Shown: positions 1-7,289, counted from the first letter of the stretch. The stretch: 36,379 nucleotides of DNA from CAIOHW01 sp964432565 (GCA_964432565.1 CAYSOA010000023.1:1-36379), one strand, 5' to 3'. Translations and numbers: made by a program. The notes: a model not told the origin generated them from the letters alone.

Positions 1-28
1 AGTCAGAGCGGGTGAGGGGTTTTTAGGG

Positions 29-84
29 GCCCCACGGTAGTGGGGCAGTTCACAGGCTGACAGCTTCCCGGTGGGTTTGTCAGC
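29..84. other. two tandem stem-loops before the first gene
   Basis: Two perfect 7-bp inverted repeats lie back to back. GCCCCAC (29-35) pairs with GTGGGGC (40-46) across a GGTA loop, and GCTGACA (56-62) pairs with TGTCAGC (78-84) across a 15-nt loop. Neither is followed by a T-run on the plus strand, so they do not look like intrinsic terminators in that direction. They could be leader structure of the gene at 160 or the end of a unit that begins left of the window. No gene is visible in 1-159. Confidence 0.4.
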
Positions 85-159
85 TCTACTTCAAGCCCGC
101 GAGGCCGGCCAATGCTAGATCCGCTCCATCAAACCACTTTGCAAACAGGAGAAAAGAAA

Positions 160-702
160 ATGAAAACTCGCATTGCAGCAGTCCTCGCCCTCGTCACCAC
201 GGCCCTCACTGGAGGGCCAAATGCCGTCGCCGCAGAGAAAGTGCGCGACATCCAACTCAGTAAGGCGCAGAAGGCCGCTCTCATTGCCCACCTCCAGAAA
301 CAGATTGCTCGCCATGAGCAGATGACTCTGGAGCAGATTCAGGCCGATCTGATCGAGAACCTCGAGAGGAACCGCAAGGCCGTGATCGAGAAGGAACCTT
401 CCAAGGGAGAAGCCTTTGATCTTTCGGTCCAGGCCTCGATCGACGCGATTCGATCAGCCGATGACAAGGATCTGCTGGTAATGTCGCAAAAGGCCAACCT
501 GCAGCAGTTGATGACCTCGACCAACTACCTTTTCATGTTCACGCGCGATTTCCTGAAGTACCAGGGCGATGAGTTCAAGAACGCGCCCTTCTCGACGACC
601 GTCTGGACCGTACTCGGGCTGCCCTTCACTCTCGCCGGCGACGTCAGCGGTTTTATTTTTCAGCTCGCCTACACGCTCGACGACCTCTACAACGGCACCT
701 GA
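160..702 (+). CDS. small exported protein of unknown function
   Basis: A 180-residue protein that I do not recognise. The ATG at 160 is preferred over one at 112 because a purine-rich ribosome site (AGGAGAAAAG) sits just upstream and the protein then opens with a typical Sec signal peptide: basic MKTR, a hydrophobic stretch to about residue 18, and a likely cleavage at AVAA-E near residue 25. The mature part is helical and highly charged to about residue 110, followed by more hydrophobic segments near the C-terminus (around LFMF and VWTVLGLPF). The likely location is periplasm or envelope. A strong terminator follows directly, so it is probably a single-gene unit. The alternative is a membrane-associated protein, given the hydrophobic C-terminal third. 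Confidence 0.75.
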   Translation: MKTRIAAVLALVTTALTGGPNAVAAEKVRDIQLSKAQKAALIAHLQKQIARHEQMTLEQIQADLIENLERNRKAVIEKEPSKGEAFDLSVQASIDAIRSADDKDLLVMSQKANLQQLMTSTNYLFMFTRDFLKYQGDEFKNAPFSTTVWTVLGLPFTLAGDVSGFIFQLAYTLDDLYNGT

Positions 703-723
703 TTCGGCCGAAAGCGTTGATCA

Positions 724-757
724 CCCCGTCGCATGCCCTGCGGCGGGGTTTTATTTT
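724..757 (+). terminator. intrinsic terminator of the 160-702 gene
   Basis: A 10-bp stem, CCCCGTCGCA (724-733) with TGCGGCGGGG (739-748) including one G-T pair, has a 5-nt loop and is followed by TTTTATTTT. It lies in the convergent gap and runs into the stop codon of the minus-strand gene that ends at 751, so it may act on both transcripts. Confidence 0.85.
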
Positions 758-2058
758 GAAGCCTTCCAGCGGTAGGTGAGTCCGTTGGCGATCGAATGAT
801 CGGGGCGATCCCAGACGCGAACCTCAGGGCCCAGGGTATCCATCAGTTCCTGGGCGCGACTCTTCAGGGGCTCGTTTCCGCGAACTTCCGCCTGCTCGAT
901 GATCTGCGTGAGCAGGCGCTTCACGTCCATGAAGTCCGGATGGGGGGACCACTGCCGTGTTCCCCGGATCAGTGAGTGAATCTGGGCTTCGGTCTTTCCC
1001 TTCCGGCGATAGGTGTCGATCGTGCGTGCCGACAGCGACTTGGCGACGCGAGCGTCCGACCCGGCGGTTTGCGGATCGAGCTCCGCCTCGTTCAGAAGCG
1101 ACGAGATCTTCTCTCCCATTGAACCAAAGGTGGAGAGCCGGATCAGCGAAACCGGATACTCCAGCAGGGCGTCGTCGGCATAGGGTGTCTTTTGAAGGGG
1201 TTCGAGCAGAAGCGCCGCAATGGTTTCGCTCGCGGCGGCCTGCGACGGTACTGCGTCGAGCTCGGTCAGGTAGCGGTACCCGAATCCTGCTGAAAGGGTT
1301 TCCAGGACATCCAGTTGTGGAGAAATCAGGGTGTGAGCGTAGGGAGCCAGCGCATCAGCCAGTTCGACGTCTGCCATCGAGCAGGCGGCCATCACGACGG
1401 CCTGCAGTGGCGATTCAAGCTGAGCCTGCCTCAGGGATTCCACGAAGCGGCTCGCTCCGTAGGGGGTTTCGGGGTGGCTGTAGTCATGAGGTGCGATGGC
1501 CGAGTCCCTGTTGGTCGGGTGATAGTCCGGAATAAAGGCATGTCCCCGGTAGACGAAATACAGCTCTGACCCGGGAAAGGCGCCCGAAGAATACTGCAGC
1601 AGTCGTGTGATCAGGGCCGGATCGGCTCCATTGAGCTCGGGCACGGACCGTTCAAAAACAAGATGCCCCACCGTATAGACCCGAAGAAAGGCAGCCCAAT
1701 GCTTCGCCTTCGTATACCAGTGGTCTTTTCCGCGCTGATCATGAAGAAGGACCACGTTGCAGTCGTTGCAGGACCGGGCGAGTTGGTCGATTTTGCGAAC
1801 ATCGGCCGCATCGACTCGCGCGAGCTTCGCGTCCTCTGAGCCGCTTTCTGACGATTCCGTGACGAAGTGATCGGCATCACCGTTCACGAAGATGATGAAG
1901 GTGCGCCGTCCAAATCCCGACCGGTACTTGGGAGAGCCGCGAAAGAGCCTGTTGAGGCTGAAGGAGGAAGCTCCCTCCCCGGGTCTCATCTTTCCCATCG
2001 CATGGGCCGCGTCGGGGATTCCGCAGGCCACGGCCAGAAGCAGAGCAAAAATCAGCAT
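751..2058 (-). CDS. exported clostripain-like (C11 family) cysteine peptidase
   Basis: A 435-residue protein, taking the ATG at 2058 so that it opens with a hydrophobic signal (LIFALLLAVACGIPDAAHA). The order of motifs matches clostripain-type (C11) peptidases of the caspase-like clan CD: an opening strand FIIFVNGDAD near residues 55-62, a catalytic-type His in YRGHAF (H173), and a catalytic-type Cys in VVMAACSMADVELA (C226) in place of the family's D-A-C-x-M-x-x-x-E-V-A. The segment AHTLISPQ after the Cys also fits the family. The C-terminal 170 residues are helical and not assigned. It is on its own, convergent with the gene at 160-702 and divergent from the RRM gene. A lipoprotein is possible (LAVAC) but the lipobox is poor. 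Family assignment is by motif only. Confidence 0.65.
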   Translation of the reverse strand: MLIFALLLAVACGIPDAAHAMGKMRPGEGASSFSLNRLFRGSPKYRSGFGRRTFIIFVNGDADHFVTESSESGSEDAKLARVDAADVRKIDQLARSCNDCNVVLLHDQRGKDHWYTKAKHWAAFLRVYTVGHLVFERSVPELNGADPALITRLLQYSSGAFPGSELYFVYRGHAFIPDYHPTNRDSAIAPHDYSHPETPYGASRFVESLRQAQLESPLQAVVMAACSMADVELADALAPYAHTLISPQLDVLETLSAGFGYRYLTELDAVPSQAAASETIAALLLEPLQKTPYADDALLEYPVSLIRLSTFGSMGEKISSLLNEAELDPQTAGSDARVAKSLSARTIDTYRRKGKTEAQIHSLIRGTRQWSPHPDFMDVKRLLTQIIEQAEVRGNEPLKSRAQELMDTLGPEVRVWDRPDHSIANGLTYRWKASK

Positions 2059-2361
2059 GGCGATCGGGTACCTCGTTCTTGAATGTAACGCAATGCGTTG
2101 CCTGTGCTGTTTGGGGCAGCCGCTCCCGCTCGGGGATCTCGCTCTGGTTCTTGGCACCCTTGCAGACTGGGTGGCCTTTGAAAAAACACACACCTGTTCA
2201 CCAAGTGCTTGTAATAACTTGATTTTACTGAATCTAAAATTGACTCGGATTCTAAAATTTCCCGTGATAAGTAGGCGCGGTCAACTGAACTGCTTCTTTC
2301 GAGTCTGCGGGCATAGGGCCCATATCCTCTGAAGTGGCTCCCTGCACCTTTTGGAGGTTTT
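2059..2361. promoter_or_regulatory. 303-nt divergent intergenic region
   Basis: This gap separates the C11-like peptidase gene (minus) from the RRM gene (plus) and must hold both promoters. The centre (about 2205-2275) is clearly AT-richer than the surroundings. The best plus-strand guess is TTGACT (2240-2245) with TGATAA (2265-2270), a long 19-nt spacing, so it is weak. A near-palindrome around GGGCCC (about 2310-2326) lies in the probable RRM leader. No gene or RNA is evident. Confidence 0.35.
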
Positions 2362-2703
2362 ATGGGTAAGAAATTGTATGTCGGCAACCTGCCGTATGCT
2401 GCAACCGAACAGGCTCTCGCTGATGCTTTCGCACAGTGCGGAACCGTTGAGTCCGTCAAGATCATCACCGACCGCGATACCGGTCGCAGCAAGGGCTTCG
2501 GCTTCGTCGAAATGGGCTCGGACGCTGAGGCGGCTGAAGCCATCTCCAAGTTCCACGGCGCAGATTACGACGGCCGCGCCATGACTGTGAACGAAGCCAA
2601 GCCGATGGCTCCGCGTGAAGGCGGCGGCGGCGGCCGTGGTGGATTCGGCGGCGGCGGCGGCGGACGCGGCGGCTTCGGCGGCGGACGCGGCAATCGCTAC
2701 TAA
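2362..2703 (+). CDS. glycine-rich RRM RNA-binding protein
   Basis: A 113-residue cytoplasmic RNA-binding protein. Residues 1-80 form one RNA-recognition motif with RNP2 (KLYVGNLP, residues 3-10) and RNP1 (KGFGFVEM, about 44-51). The tail from about residue 88 is almost only glycine with RGG/GGR and Phe, an arrangement typical of bacterial and cyanobacterial Rbp proteins and of plant glycine-rich proteins, where it is linked to cold response and RNA chaperoning. A strong SD (TTGGAGG) lies 5-8 nt before the ATG. It is monocistronic, closed by a strong terminator. Codon use is strongly biased (few synonymous variants), which suggests high expression. Confidence 0.93.
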   Translation: MGKKLYVGNLPYAATEQALADAFAQCGTVESVKIITDRDTGRSKGFGFVEMGSDAEAAEAISKFHGADYDGRAMTVNEAKPMAPREGGGGGRGGFGGGGGGRGGFGGGRGNRY

Positions 2704-2723
2704 GATTTCCGGCTAGTCTTTCG

Positions 2724-2769
2724 AGAGGGAAGGTTTCGCAGTTCGCGGACCTTCCCTCTTTCTTTTTTT
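2724..2769 (+). terminator. intrinsic terminator of the RRM gene
   Basis: A perfect 11-bp stem, AGAGGGAAGGT (2724-2734) with ACCTTCCCTCT (2749-2759), is followed by an almost uninterrupted T-run to 2769. Confidence 0.95.
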
Positions 2770-2794
2770 AACTCTTCGATCCAGGAGAAGTGTC

Positions 2795-2989
2795 ATCGCA
2801 AAATCCACCAAAGTGACCCAGGCGAAGCGCAATCGCGAACGTGCTCGTGACGAGCATCATCGATTCAAGGAAGAGAAAAAAAATGCGCTGCGAGAAGAGC
2901 AGCGAAAAGAGCGTGAACGTCTCATCGCCGAGGGGCTTGACCCGGATCTCGAGGGCATTAGTCCGGGGCCACAACCTCCGAGTGAATAG
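2795..2989 (+). CDS. small basic charged protein, apparent ATC start
   Basis: An open frame of 64 codons encodes a very charged, probably helical protein: Lys/Arg/Glu-rich to about residue 45, then an acidic and proline-rich tail ending PPSE. If it starts at ATC (2795) it begins M-A-K-S-T-K-V-T-Q-A-K-R. A strong ribosome site, AGGAGAAG (2783-2790), is ideally spaced for this codon. The only conventional alternative in frame is GTG at 2813, which has no SD and drops the first six residues. A GTG at 2790 overlaps the SD and is in another frame that stops after eight codons. The codon pattern is consistent throughout, so I take it as a real gene. Function is unknown; an RNA- or ribosome-associated role is a guess from charge and from the RRM neighbour. 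Confidence 0.6.
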   Translation: MAKSTKVTQAKRNRERARDEHHRFKEEKKNALREEQRKERERLIAEGLDPDLEGISPGPQPPSE

Positions 2990-3203
2990 CGCTTCAGGCG
3001 CAAAGTGGCTCCAGCGAACCCGTCCCCGGGTAAGCTTTCCCTGATGAATTTCTGACGGCTTCTTCTATTTTTTACGCATAAAGGCCTGATTTCCGAGGGT
3101 TGCGCGAATCGCTGCAATCTGCCGGTGATTGGCCGCGTTGTTGCTCAACCTGTAGGCCTGAGCGCGCCACACGGATCGTGGCCGCCAACACAGGAGAAGG
3201 CTC

Positions 3204-4421
3204 ATGCTCGAACGCCACGGAAGGCTGTCGTCGTCCCTTTTGTTGATCACCGCAGCGACTACGATCGCCGGTTGCGGGCCCACGCGGGAACCTGAAACCG
3301 ACGGGACCATCGCGCTGGTCTCGGGGAAGCTGCAGCACATTGCCGCAAACGACGAGGCCACGAAGTCCTCCGTTTGTGCCGAGAATTTCTGTGAGCCCAA
3401 TTACGTTTATACGGTGAACTTCGGAAGGAGTCGGCCGAGTCCGCCCGCACGTTCTCCAGTGCCCGCGCCCTCGCCGACTCGAACGCCGGGAACTCCGCCG
3501 CCTCAGCCTTATGAGCAGCTGGATTATTCTCGCGAGGTGCTGCGAGTGCCCGACGCCTGGAATTACGGTGTCGGGTCGACGGACATCATCGTGGCCGTTG
3601 TGGATACCGGTGTCGACTACACGCATCCCGATCTGAGGAACAACGTCTGGAGGAATGAGCGCGAGGCCAATGGTCGGCCCGGTGTCGATGATGATGGCAA
3701 CGGCTACGTGGATGACGTCTATGGTTGGGATTTTGTGCGGAATCGCGCCAATGCCGATGATGACAATCGCCATGGAACCCACTGTGCCGGAATCATCGGG
3801 GCCGAGCGAAACGGCATCGGAGTCGTCGGTATCAATCAGAGGGTGAGGATCATGCCGCTCAAGTTTCTCAGCGCGAGCGGCAGTGGCGATACGATGAGCG
3901 CGATCAGGGCCATCGATTATGCCGTCGCCAATGGGGCCCGGGTGATTTCGAACTCCTGGGGAGGAGGAGGGTACTCTTCGCTGCTGAATGAGGCGATCCA
4001 GCGTGCGATTTCCCGGGGCATTCATGTCGTCGCCGCTGCCGGAAACGAGTCGAACGACAACGATTCGCGTGCGACCTATCCGGCGAACTACCCTGGCGTT
4101 CTCTCGGTGGCGTCGACCGACCAGTCGGATGGACTGAGTTACTTTTCGAACTACGGACCCAAGAGCACGTTCATCGCAGCGCCCGGCAGCGGCATCGTCA
4201 GTACGGTGCCCGGCGGTTACTATGAGTCGCTCTCGGGGACGTCGATGGCGGCTCCCCAGGTTTCGGGTGCCATTGCCCTGGCCCTGAGCGTGACCCCTGA
4301 GGCGACGATGTCGCAGATTCGCAGCACGCTTTGCGGTAGCGCGCGAAAAATCCTGACGTCCCGGGCGGGGTGTGGACGAATGGACGTAGCGGAGTTCGTC
4401 AGGAGCGTTGCGACGCTCTGA
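3204..4421 (+). CDS. subtilisin-like (S8) serine protease, predicted lipoprotein
   Basis: A 405-residue secreted endopeptidase. It has a lipoprotein signal with lipobox I-A-G-C (Cys24), so it is probably anchored in a membrane, then a proline-rich linker (about 77-103) and the S8 catalytic domain (about 104-400). The triad is complete: Asp134 in AVVDTGVD, His190 in RHGTHCAG and Ser347 in SGTSMAAP, with the oxyanion Asn281 in AAGNES. An acidic Asp/Asn-rich stretch (161-188) could bind calcium. There is no obvious long propeptide; the region from 25 to 103 may serve as one. A good SD (GGAGAAGG) precedes the ATG. It is monocistronic and ends before a large stem-loop and a terminator. The role is probably degradation of external or periplasmic protein. 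Confidence 0.93.
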   Translation: MLERHGRLSSSLLLITAATTIAGCGPTREPETDGTIALVSGKLQHIAANDEATKSSVCAENFCEPNYVYTVNFGRSRPSPPARSPVPAPSPTRTPGTPPPQPYEQLDYSREVLRVPDAWNYGVGSTDIIVAVVDTGVDYTHPDLRNNVWRNEREANGRPGVDDDGNGYVDDVYGWDFVRNRANADDDNRHGTHCAGIIGAERNGIGVVGINQRVRIMPLKFLSASGSGDTMSAIRAIDYAVANGARVISNSWGGGGYSSLLNEAIQRAISRGIHVVAAAGNESNDNDSRATYPANYPGVLSVASTDQSDGLSYFSNYGPKSTFIAAPGSGIVSTVPGGYYESLSGTSMAAPQVSGAIALALSVTPEATMSQIRSTLCGSARKILTSRAGCGRMDVAEFVRSVATL

Positions 4422-4440
4422 AGGGGACAAGTTCTCCGAG

Positions 4441-4486
4441 GGCGCGCCGGCGCTCTCCGGGCCTGAGCCACCCGGAGAGTCGCGCC
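4441..4486 (+). other. long compound stem-loop in the subtilase 3' region
   Basis: CTCTCCGGG (4453-4461) and CCCGGAGAG (4471-4479) form a perfect 9-bp stem with a 9-nt loop. GGCGCG (4441-4446) and CGCGCC (4481-4486) can extend it as an outer stem. It has no T-run of its own and sits between the stop codon and the terminator at 4502. It may stabilise the 3' end of the mRNA. Confidence 0.6.
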
Positions 4487-4501
4487 AGGCGGCGCAAACT
4501 G

Positions 4502-4538
4502 GGGAGGGCCTGCCCGGGGGGGCGGCCCTCCCTTTTTT
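4502..4538 (+). terminator. intrinsic terminator of the subtilase gene
   Basis: A perfect 9-bp G+C stem, GGGAGGGCC (4502-4510) with GGCCCTCCC (4524-4532), is followed by six T (4533-4538). Confidence 0.93.
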
Positions 4539-4619
4539 GTTTCGGGGTGTTTCTGTTTCGGGGCGGCCCTTCATTTTCATTTGCCGCCCTTCGTCTGATG
4601 GGGAAAGCTGCGAAAATCC

Positions 4620-5984
4620 ATGGAAACTCTACTCAGTTCCTTCGCACTCGTCGCCGCCAGCGAAATGGGCGACAAGACCCAGCTTCTGGCCTTCTCGCTT
4701 TCGGCGCGTTTCAAGCGCCCTTTGCCGATTCTTGCGGGCATTCTGGTGGCGACGATTCTGAATCATGCGCTCGCGGCAGCGGTAGGCAGCTACGTGGCGG
4801 GGCTTGTATCGGAACAGGCCCTGCGCTGGGGGCTGGCGCTGACGTTCTTTGCGTTTGCGTTGTGGACGCTCAAGCCGGACACGCTTGACGACGAGCCGGC
4901 TGAGTCCCGCTGGGGTGCTTTTCTGACGACGGCGATTTTGTTTTTTCTGGCCGAGATGGGCGACAAGACCCAGCTCGCAACGGTCGCTCTTGGGGCGCGC
5001 TTTGCGTCGACCATTGCCGTGACGACCGGAACGACCCTGGGCATGCTGGCCGCCGATGGGCTCGCCGTTTTCGCCGGTCATCGTCTTGCCGAGCGCCTGC
5101 CGATGAACTGGATTCGCCGGGCTGCAGCCCTGCTTTTCGCGATTTTTGGTCTTCTGGTGCTGCTGGGGCAGGGGGTTTCTCTTCAGCGAGACGTGTCGTC
5201 GGTCGAACATTCACGAGGAAGCTGGGTGGGCGAGCGCGACGATCCGCGCGCCTATGTGCTCGTAGCTCATGGCCTGAACCTCAAGCCATCGAAGATGAGG
5301 GCGCTTGCCGAAGCCGTCTGCAACGAGCAGACCCGGTTCGTCTGTCGCATCGTCGAAATGGCGGGGCATGAGGAAACCGGGCCCTCGCGCATGAAGCAGA
5401 TTCGCCCGGAGGTCTGGACCCTGGAGTTTCAGCAGGAACTGGCACTGGTTGCGAATCAGGCTCAGAGTCAGGGCGTTCCGCTTCGCTTTCTTGGCTATTC
5501 TCTCGGGGCGCTCTTGGGCGAGTGGAGCATCCAGCATTCCGCCCAACCGCTGATCGATCGGGCGGTGCTGATCGCTCCTGCCATCACTCCTCACGGGTAC
5601 ACGCGTCTGGTGACCTGGCTACCGCTCTTCAATGGGGCGATGCTGGGCAGTCGCAATCACCCGGAATACCGGGCAAACGAGGGGACGTCTCTGGCGGCCT
5701 ACAGGGCCATGTTCTCACTGGTTGGGGACGTTCAGCAGGGTGCGTCGCAGCCTCTGGATATTCCCACGCTGGTGTTCGTGAATACGAAGGACGAGCTCGT
5801 GTCCGAAAAGCGACTGGCGCGATGGATGGAGAGACGCGGTCTGCGGCACTGGGAGATCGAAGCGGTGCTGCCCCTGCAACCCTCGATTTCCCCCAGCTAT
5901 CAGCATCTGATGATCGACGAGCCCAGCATGGGCGTGGCTGCGTGGTCTCGAATGGCAGAAAGAATCCGGCAGTTTCTCGATTAA
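4620..5984 (+). CDS. fusion: GDT1/UPF0016 cation transporter plus alpha/beta hydrolase
   Basis: A 454-residue protein in two parts. Residues 1-185 are a complete UPF0016/GDT1 (TMEM165, MneA-like) transporter: six hydrophobic segments in two homologous halves, each with the signature E-M-G-D-K-T-Q (15-21 and 112-118). Family members move Mn2+ or Ca2+ out of the cytosol. Residues about 210-454 look like an alpha/beta hydrolase: an HG near the first strand (AHG, 216-218), the nucleophile elbow G-Y-S-L-G (Ser294), Asp391 in NTKDE and His429 in YQHLM, so the triad seems intact. A short polar linker joins them, and there is no stop codon or internal SD, so one chain is expected. The hydrolase would lie in the cytoplasm or periplasm depending on topology. 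The start has no clear SD. The hydrolase substrate is unknown. Confidence 0.85.
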   Translation: METLLSSFALVAASEMGDKTQLLAFSLSARFKRPLPILAGILVATILNHALAAAVGSYVAGLVSEQALRWGLALTFFAFALWTLKPDTLDDEPAESRWGAFLTTAILFFLAEMGDKTQLATVALGARFASTIAVTTGTTLGMLAADGLAVFAGHRLAERLPMNWIRRAAALLFAIFGLLVLLGQGVSLQRDVSSVEHSRGSWVGERDDPRAYVLVAHGLNLKPSKMRALAEAVCNEQTRFVCRIVEMAGHEETGPSRMKQIRPEVWTLEFQQELALVANQAQSQGVPLRFLGYSLGALLGEWSIQHSAQPLIDRAVLIAPAITPHGYTRLVTWLPLFNGAMLGSRNHPEYRANEGTSLAAYRAMFSLVGDVQQGASQPLDIPTLVFVNTKDELVSEKRLARWMERRGLRHWEIEAVLPLQPSISPSYQHLMIDEPSMGVAAWSRMAERIRQFLD

Positions 5985-6532
5985 TCGTCGGATTTCATTC
6001 CTTCGGGCTTCACTTCCTCGACTTCCTTCATCAGGCCGCGCGATCGTCGAAGAAGGCGTGGTGCATGAGAGGCCGCCCAGCAGACGGCCAGCGCTCGGGC
6101 GACTCTCGAGATCAGGAGTGCGACAAAAAGCGTGACGGCCGGCATTCCTGCCAGTGCAGGGACGAGAACCCAGAATGGAAGGGGAATCGGTGTGATGGCC
6201 CCCAGGATCACGGCCCAGCTGCCGTGGGACTGGATAAACTGCTCGACCTCCTGCCAGACGGGAGTGCCCAGCGTCGGGCCAAAGCGCTGGTGGATCCAGT
6301 CGGCATTTCGATAAACACCTTCGGCGATGATGCCTGCCCCGATGAGGTTTCCGGCTGCAGAGGCCAGCGCGAGTCGTACCCAGCGCTGCGGCCGCGATAG
6401 GATCGCTGCAATCGTCAGCCCGTCGACCGGAATCACGACCACGATGGCGTCGATGGCGGCCACCAGCCCGATCAGAAGCGGGTACCAGGGGCGGTCGAGG
6501 TAGCGTTGCAGCCGGGCCAGGCGGGACTTCAT
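5981..6532 (-). CDS. VTT-domain (YqaA/DedA-like) inner-membrane protein
   Basis: A 183-residue integral membrane protein with hydrophobic segments near 17-46, 52-72, 105-128 and 131-155. The run GAITPIPLPFWVLVPALAG (about 111-129), with prolines inside a membrane segment, resembles the re-entrant region of VTT (SNARE-associated) proteins such as YqaA and DedA, which act in lipid or flux homeostasis. The C-terminus is basic then acidic and cytoplasmic. Its stop codon overlaps the stop of the convergent GDT1-hydrolase gene by 3-4 nt, so no terminator lies between them. It diverges from the feo operon regulator by about 100 nt. The exact subfamily is uncertain. Confidence 0.75.
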   Translation of the reverse strand: MKSRLARLQRYLDRPWYPLLIGLVAAIDAIVVVIPVDGLTIAAILSRPQRWVRLALASAAGNLIGAGIIAEGVYRNADWIHQRFGPTLGTPVWQEVEQFIQSHGSWAVILGAITPIPLPFWVLVPALAGMPAVTLFVALLISRVARALAVCWAASHAPRLLRRSRGLMKEVEEVKPEGMKSDD

Positions 6533-6596
6533 CCCCTTGATCTTGCTCGATTTTCGGTAAAATGGGGAACGTTTCTGGTGATGCGGCGCGCTAGTG

Positions 6597-6634
6597 TTGA
6601 CTGTGAATGGGTGAACATATAAGCAACTGTTTAT
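6597..6634 (+). promoter_or_regulatory. probable promoter and operator of the feo operon
   Basis: TTGACT (6597-6602) and TATAAG (6618-6623) form a promoter-like pair with a short 15-nt spacing. Overlapping the -10 is a 16-nt inverted repeat, ATAAGCA-AC-TGTTTAT (6619-6634), six of seven positions paired, of the size and TG-centred shape of ArsR/SmtB-family operators. A second possible -10 (TAAAAT, 6558-6563) lies upstream. The inferred role is autorepression by the regulator encoded just downstream. Confidence 0.45.
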
Positions 6635-6636
6635 CT

Positions 6637-7005
6637 ATGCAGTTGAATCGTCAGGATTCGTCTCAGTCTGATTCTCCTAGCCAAAGCCAGATGCGACGCG
6701 AAGTCTTGAGTGGACTTCGCAATAAAGAACTCTTCACGCTTTTGGCGTCCACTTTCCAGGCTCTCGGTGACGCGAGCCGGGTGCAGATCGTCTGGGCCCT
6801 CTCAAAGGGGGAGCATTCGGTCGGCGAGATTGCCGAGCTCCTCGAGATGTCACAGCCCGCGGTGAGTCACCACCTGCGAATGCTTCGCAATCTGCGTCTG
6901 GTCAAGGTGCGGCGGGACGGCCGTACCTCGCATTACTCTCTCGACGACGACCACATCACGCGGCTGCTTCACGAGGGCATCGAGCATGTGGAGGATCTGC
7001 TGTGA
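6637..7005 (+). CDS. SmtB/CzrA-like (ArsR family) metal-sensing repressor
   Basis: A winged-helix transcriptional repressor. From the ATG at 6637 it has 122 residues; an in-frame ATG at 6607 would give 132 but would put the operator-like repeat inside the gene. The core FQALGDASRVQI, the recognition helix SQPAVSHHLRML and the wing VRRDGRTSHYSL are typical. There is no Cys in the alpha-3 helix, so no ArsR/CadC-type site. The last helix retains the alpha-5 ligand pattern of SmtB/CzrA zinc and cobalt sensors: Asp104, His106, His117 and, in the fourth position, Asp120 (Glu in SmtB, His in CzrA). It overlaps feoA by 4 nt (GTGA), so it heads the feo operon and probably represses it. The metal sensed is unknown. 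Confidence 0.88.
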   Translation: MQLNRQDSSQSDSPSQSQMRREVLSGLRNKELFTLLASTFQALGDASRVQIVWALSKGEHSVGEIAELLEMSQPAVSHHLRMLRNLRLVKVRRDGRTSHYSLDDDHITRLLHEGIEHVEDLL

Positions 7006-7289
7006 AAAAGACCCTCAAGCTCGGTGAGCTGAAAAAAGGCATGCACGGAAGAATTCTGTCCGTGCGCGCTGCATCCGACGAAATGACTCGCAGCTTTCTC
7101 GAGATCGGGATTCTCGAGGGAAGCCCCGTGCGTGTCGTGCATCAGGCACCCCTGGGTGGAGACCCGATTGCCGTCGAGGTTCGTGGGGCGCTGATCGCGC
7201 TCCGTCGGCAGGAAGCCAGCGAAATCGAAGTCGAGCTCGTGCAGGACCTCTCGGACTCGGCGACGCCTTCCGAGGGAGGTTTCGTATGA
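7002..7289 (+). CDS. feoA: FeoA-like SH3-fold protein
   Basis: A 95-residue cytoplasmic protein of the FeoA family, a small SH3-like barrel that supports the FeoB ferrous-iron transporter. The visible family pattern includes LKKGMHGRILSV, the helix with RSFLEIGILEGSPVRV and the closing strand with GALIALRRQEASEIEV. The start is GTG (7002-7004), within the stop of the regulator gene, with the SD GGAGG at 6991-6995. Its own stop overlaps feoB by 4 nt (ATGA). The tail from about residue 82 is Ser/Asp-rich and goes beyond the usual length of about 75-80. Confidence 0.92.
   Translation: MKKTLKLGELKKGMHGRILSVRAASDEMTRSFLEIGILEGSPVRVVHQAPLGGDPIAVEVRGALIALRRQEASEIEVELVQDLSDSATPSEGGFV

Noticed and set aside
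2790..2816. GTG start overlapping the SD before the small basic protein
   Set aside because: That frame stops after eight codons; it would be meaningful only if an indel error were present.
2990..3203. Possible RNA gene in the 214-nt gap before the subtilase
   Set aside because: Only a 4-bp GCGC hairpin and a short T-rich patch; no promoter-terminator pair or tRNA-like arms.
3072..4580. 502-codon minus-strand frame over the lipoprotein subtilase
   Set aside because: The subtilase on the plus strand has a complete triad, signal peptide and SD; the antisense product is low in complexity and unrecognisable.
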